Shown in pieces: positions 61,813 through 64,000 of a stretch of DNA of 64,000 nt. Origin of the DNA: Chionis minor (Eukaryota > Chordata > Aves > Charadriiformes > Chionididae). Positions within the stretch are counted from its first letter, which is position 1; each line of letters begins with the position of its first letter. The translations under genes were made by a program, and so were the position numbers. The notes under the pieces are model-generated. The model made no database searches. It was not told the DNA's origin and saw only the letters and a list, made by a program, of their open reading frames with translations. Location: assembly GCA_013398295.1 (NCBI GenBank), contig VZSF01001203.1, positions 8,492 to 72,491 of the forward strand, in the 5' to 3' direction.

Positions 61813-64000
61813 GTTCTGGCAAGACAGGTTACTAGCCACCTCCTCAAATACTTAACTTTGCAGGTAGAGATACTGATGTGGACAGCAGCAGTAGCTTATG
61901 GTATTTATGCATTCTCAGTCCTAGATATTGAAAAAGTGTGAAATAAGAGGTTATTTCTCTACTCTATCTCTCTTCTATTTATGTGGACCCACACATGTAT
62001 AGCTAAGTCACATGGAAGATATGAGCAACTACATTGGGAGAGGCTGCCATGCATCTGCCTCTTCTAACGTGTTTGCCCATCCTGAACATGTGGGACCTTC
62101 TGTGCCTTAGAAAATTATATGGGCTTTTTCACTGAAAGGAAGCATTTCTCACTATCATCTCTTTTTTTTTTCTTTTTTTTTTTTCCCCCCACAGAAATGG
62201 GGAAGATTTAAAACTGGCTGGGGAAACAGCTGGCATGAAGATGCCTTCCACAGAAGATAGAAGAGCCTGGAACAAATCGTCCACCAACAACTGAGCAATA
62301 GTGAGAAGAGCTTTTTGGCAACCAGCCTTTGCAAAAGGAAATTGAAATTAAAAAGCTTTTCAGTTTATCTCATTTTAAGTAGAACTTGCCTGTACAACTT
62401 GTACAGATGAGAACTTCTGCAGTGTTCAGAGGATTGGATCTAATAATTTTAGTACAATTAGATAAAAGAAGATACTGTACATTTTATCATTTCCAAAGTC
62501 TACTGATTACTGATTAGGAAGGCTGAGATTCTTAATCGATAATTACTACCAATTCAGACTGCCAGTCTCTCTCAGGGAGTAATAGTTCCCCTTTGATATA
62601 TTTTGCATGATCTTACAGGCACAAAGATACTTCTTGCGTATTTGCCAAGCTCTCTGCAGACCTCATTTCTCTTAGTTCAGTTCATTTTTATTCGACCTTC
62701 AGTGGGAATATAAGTCACTCTTTCATTTCCCTGTATTCTATGTCTTTGAAGAACCTGTCTCTTTTAGCTACAATATCTTGTATTCGTTTTCAGCTTCATG
62801 CCATATCTTTCTTTAAATTTGCCTGAAAATGAATTCTAAGCCTTTTTTGGCAATAATGACTTTGGAACATTTTCATGAGAACTGAATTTTCTCACCATTT
62901 GAACTAAGAATATCAGAAATACTCCCAGTATTGAATGAAACAGTGAAGAAAGAGCTGATTTTAGACAAACAAGTGCTATTTTGGGTGTCTTAATTTTGGA
63001 AACAATTGTCCCAGATGTCTAAATATGAGCTGTCATTTGTGAGACCAATGAAAGCAAATGGCCTCTCCTTCCCTGGCATCATTGTAATTTCTGGTGAAAA
63101 ACTGGAGAGTTTCATATTTGATTGTTGGTCTAAAAGGCATAATCTCCTCTTTTTTTCACAGTATGGCCAGATGAGTGTGTCTGACAGGATTTGATCCTGA
63201 AGATAGCAGCTGCTGCATAAATCAGACAGGTTTGCAGCCTGCATTACAAGTTGATCCTTGAGACATAACCTGTTACAGCGTAAACTGTTCCAGCTATTTT
63301 TCAGTAGCATTGACAACAATGCTAACACGCCAGCTCACTCCCTGTCTGGTTACAGAACTAAAGATGCTTTCACGTACAAAAAAGCTAACTGAACGTTACT
63401 GTTACACAGTTTTTTTCCTGTTTGTTGAGTCTATACCAGCTTAAATATAGAAGTCATAAAGAAGAAAAAAGACAACTGGGGGAATTAAATATCAGACTGC
63501 ATGATTGTGGCATTTGCTGAGCTCCTGTTGTTAGGGAAGCCACACAGCATTGCAGTCTTTAGATGTGAATCTCAGGAACTTGTGCTTCATGGGGTTTGCT
63601 TATTTCTATTTCATTCCTAAATACGTGCATAGGTACAGGAGACCATGAATTCTTCCAGCAAATCAGCTCCCATATAGTTTTTAAACCCCAATTCAAAAAA
63701 ATGAAAGAATTTCCTTATCGCAGAGAATGAGACTTGAATGAAATATAACAGTGAAAAGCGTACATCCTCACAAGTCACAGGGCTTTCACAATGTCATTTC
63801 GGGTTTTGAACTGGTTTTTCCTAAGGGAGGCAATAGCCAGTTTCTAAGCGGCTTGCTTTTCAAAGACATCTACAACTAGGCAAACACCAAGACATATCAA
63901 ATCACAATTCATTTTAAGAATGTAAGCTGTATGGGAAGCTGTGCTGACAAAGAATTGAAGACTCACAAACTGAGGAATGTAACCCATCCACTATATTCTT
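61813..64000. other. Intergenic with a candidate orphan exon
   Basis: AT-rich unique sequence. A strong polypyrimidine tract and acceptor at 62160-62194 precede a possible exon at 62195-62300; see findings. Overlapping 112- and 62-codon ORFs near 62990-63328 face opposite ways with no recognised family. Nothing else is visible. Confidence 0.45.

Overview
The window is vertebrate nuclear DNA, almost certainly from a bird. The main evidence is nine clear 5'-truncated CR1 LINE fragments, most ending in the characteristic (ATTCTATG)n-type tail. There is also an old solo LTR of a type familiar from avian genomes, introns and intergenic DNA rich in A+T, and no operon-like coding. The species cannot be read from the sequence.

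Only one protein-coding exon can be named with confidence: the terminal coding exon of UFM1 (ubiquitin-fold modifier 1) at 1821-1888 on the + strand. It has a good splice acceptor and an in-frame TAA. Positions 1-1820 are its last intron, and the 3' UTR probably runs to about 3155. The upstream exons lie outside the window. In human, UFM1 is followed by a long gene-poor interval before FREM2; the rest of this window behaves the same way, with no further recognisable coding exon in about 60 kb.

Layout: 1-3155 UFM1 3' end; 3156-14806 intergenic, with a minus-strand CR1 (5920-6295) and a decayed CR1 (7848-8305); 14807-16196 a solo LTR, most of which appears twice as an exact copy either side of a single N; 17005-17625 a plus-strand CR1; 18676-18912 a GC-rich dispersed repeat; 19530-19975 a CR1 reverse-transcriptase fragment; 21535-22690 an old repeat split by a CR1; 22690-54570 largely unique AT-rich desert with CR1s at 34128 and 41788; 54572-54899 CR1; 55-60 kb desert with several enhancer-like unique blocks; 60230-61210 a GC/CpG-rich patch with a perfect NRF1-type palindrome, overlapping a second, inverted copy of the GC-rich repeat; 61560-61812 a CR1 broken by a single N; 61813-64000 unique sequence containing one plausible orphan exon.

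No new coding system is visible. The observations most worth a second look are the CpG/NRF1 patch with a candidate exon downstream (an orphan promoter/lncRNA hypothesis), the unnamed GC-rich repeat family present in inverted orientation at 18.7 and 60.9 kb, two perfect long hairpins (12.8 and 17.8 kb), and two one-N assembly scars, one a false duplication and one hiding missing sequence.
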